From contig JAPKYM010000235.1 in the NCBI GenBank assembly GCA_026394315.1, forward strand, positions 1-5,822: a stretch of 5,822 bases of DNA. The letters run 5' to 3'. The notes under the pieces are model-generated. The model did not search any database and had not been told where the DNA came from. It was given only the letters and a program-made list of their open reading frames with translations. Shown here piece by piece: positions 4,847-5,822 of this stretch (its first letter is position 1; each line of letters begins with the position of its first letter). Made by a program: the position numbers and the translations under genes. Source of the DNA: Candidatus Bathyarchaeota archaeon. GTDB lineage: Archaea > Thermoproteota > Bathyarchaeia > 40CM-2-53-6 > RBG-13-38-9.

Positions 4847-5822
4847 ATGAAGATTACTGACGAGGCCTTCGATGGAATGAAACGCACAGTAGACGAGATT
4901 AAGGGGATAAGTAGAACATATGCTCTGCTCCGGAAGATCAGTTCCATAAACGGTGCAAACATTAGTGGAGAGCTCTTAGACAGGGTTATGTACAGCTTCG
5001 AAACCCTGCCTCCTGCAGGGAAGGAGTTCTGGTGGTTCCTATTCTTTGGTCGAGACAGGAGGCAGATGATGCTGCTGGTGTACAGGAAATTTGGGAGAAG
5101 CATGGTCTTCAACGGCGAGGAGATTGTGCTCAAGACGATGGATCAAAGCACATTTCGAGCGGTGACGGCGGGCTGGATCTATGACGGGAAGGGAATGCAC
5201 GATCTAGGAGTCACCAACCCCACAATAGTGACTAGCCCTAGAGAAAAAATGATAGCTTCTAAAATCTCAGACCGAAAGATAATCCTTGAGGGCAGTTTCC
5301 CAGAATACGAGCTGAAGATAGACGGCCTCGTCCATTTGAAGTTGACAGAGGGGGATTTTCCTGAAAATAGGTGTGCGCATGGGGTCTTCATTCCCCCATT
5401 CGGAGCAGGATGGGTCGATGTCTATTCAAACGCTGAGGGGAATGTTCTCGGAGAAAGGTTTGAGGGGATCGCTCACTTGCAGAAGGTCGTCGGGGTCATG
5501 CCGTATGGTTCTTTCCACTGGGCGAGAGTCGTCTTCCAAAACGGTTCCACGGTCTCATTCTTCTGCCTGAAAGGTGGGAAGGACTCAAAAATGTATTCCT
5601 ACAGGTCCATGGACTTCTATGATCACGCAACCAAGAGGTACATCAGATTCAAGAAGCCTAGATTAATGATCTCAAAAGAGAAGGGGAAAACGCCCGTGTG
5701 GACTGTTGAGGGATGGGACGAGGATAATGAGCTTAGAGCAGTATTGGAGGCGTATTCAGAGAAACGGTTCATTATGAAGGGTGGCGGTTCCCAAGTTTAC
5801 GTAGAATATGCTGTCACGCCTC
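4847..5822 (+). CDS. Unidentified protein, possibly lipocalin-like (CrtC/AttH-type), cut at right edge
   Basis: The frame is open from the ATG at 4847 to the window end, 325 codons with no stop. It begins MKITDEAFDGMKRTVDEIKG, a charged helix-like start without signal peptide or membrane segment, so it is probably cytoplasmic. The rest is rich in beta-strand patterns with aromatic residues: KEFWWFLFFGRDRR (59-72), HGVFIPPFGAGWVDVY (178-193) and GSFHWARVVFQNGSTVSFF (221-239). A Trp/aromatic strand followed by x-NG-S/T turns recalls the two-barrel lipocalin-like proteins of the CrtC hydratase/AttH group, but I see no diagnostic catalytic residue and the match is weak. GGTGGG six bases upstream is a fair ribosome-binding site; no other start codon lies in frame before the upstream TAA (4781-4783). 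It is the only plus-strand gene that can be supported here, so it is transcribed away from the others. Confidence 0.8.
   Translation, partial: MKITDEAFDGMKRTVDEIKGISRTYALLRKISSINGANISGELLDRVMYSFETLPPAGKEFWWFLFFGRDRRQMMLLVYRKFGRSMVFNGEEIVLKTMDQSTFRAVTAGWIYDGKGMHDLGVTNPTIVTSPREKMIASKISDRKIILEGSFPEYELKIDGLVHLKLTEGDFPENRCAHGVFIPPFGAGWVDVYSNAEGNVLGERFEGIAHLQKVVGVMPYGSFHWARVVFQNGSTVSFFCLKGGKDSKMYSYRSMDFYDHATKRYIRFKKPRLMISKEKGKTPVWTVEGWDEDNELRAVLEAYSEKRFIMKGGGSQVYVEYAVTP

Noticed and set aside
1..5822. CRISPR array, insertion sequence or rRNA
   Set aside because: No regularly spaced direct repeats, transposase motifs or conserved rRNA segments were seen on either strand.

Overview
The window reads as archaeal DNA. 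AT-rich TATA-type boxes lie just upstream of most starts, leaders are short or absent, and several genes encode CxxC...CxxC zinc ribbons, including a secreted Ig-like protein with a C-terminal ribbon. The partial integrase starts like those I associate with uncultured Bathyarchaeia/Thermoproteota-type archaea. That placement is an inference from protein style, not from a marker gene.

Layout. (1) 1-111, minus: the first 37 residues of a tyrosine-recombinase (XerC/D-like archaeal integrase), cut by the window edge. (2) 112-511: no well-supported gene. Its left part (about 160-290) is packed with tRNA-like pieces: T-loop cores in opposite orientations, an 11-bp direct repeat, and a sequence resembling a tRNA 3' end with CCA. 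This looks like a scrambled attachment-site region beside the integrase. (3) 512-2705, minus: a two-gene unit for membrane-anchored surface proteins. The first is a secreted, multi-Ig-domain protein with an extraordinary Trp-rich linker, a C-terminal membrane helix and a cytoplasmic zinc ribbon. The second has the opposite order: N-terminal ribbon, membrane helix, external domain. (4) 2966-3154, minus: a 62-residue 4-oxalocrotonate-tautomerase-like protein. (5) 3416-4024, minus: a VTT/DedA-like multi-pass membrane protein. (6) 4265-4420, minus: a 51-residue zinc-ribbon protein with a probable TTG start. (7) 4421-4846: mostly non-coding, with promoter elements, inverted repeats and a cUUCGg hairpin. 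(8) 4847 to the right edge, plus: a long partial reading frame whose product resembles lipocalin-type CrtC/AttH proteins only weakly.

The paired surface-protein genes probably work together, since they share a transcript direction and the same ribbon spacing (CxxC-x10-CxxC) and would both place the ribbon inside and the bulky domain outside the cell. The remaining genes are separated by 100-430 bp of spacer and look like independent units.

The most unusual DNA-level signal is the hexamer GCGCGC. It occurs 11 times, every time outside the well-supported genes, often extended to (GC)4 with a TA to its left, and some copies share further flanking sequence or form longer inverted repeats. It looks like a dispersed intergenic element or protein-binding site of this genome.
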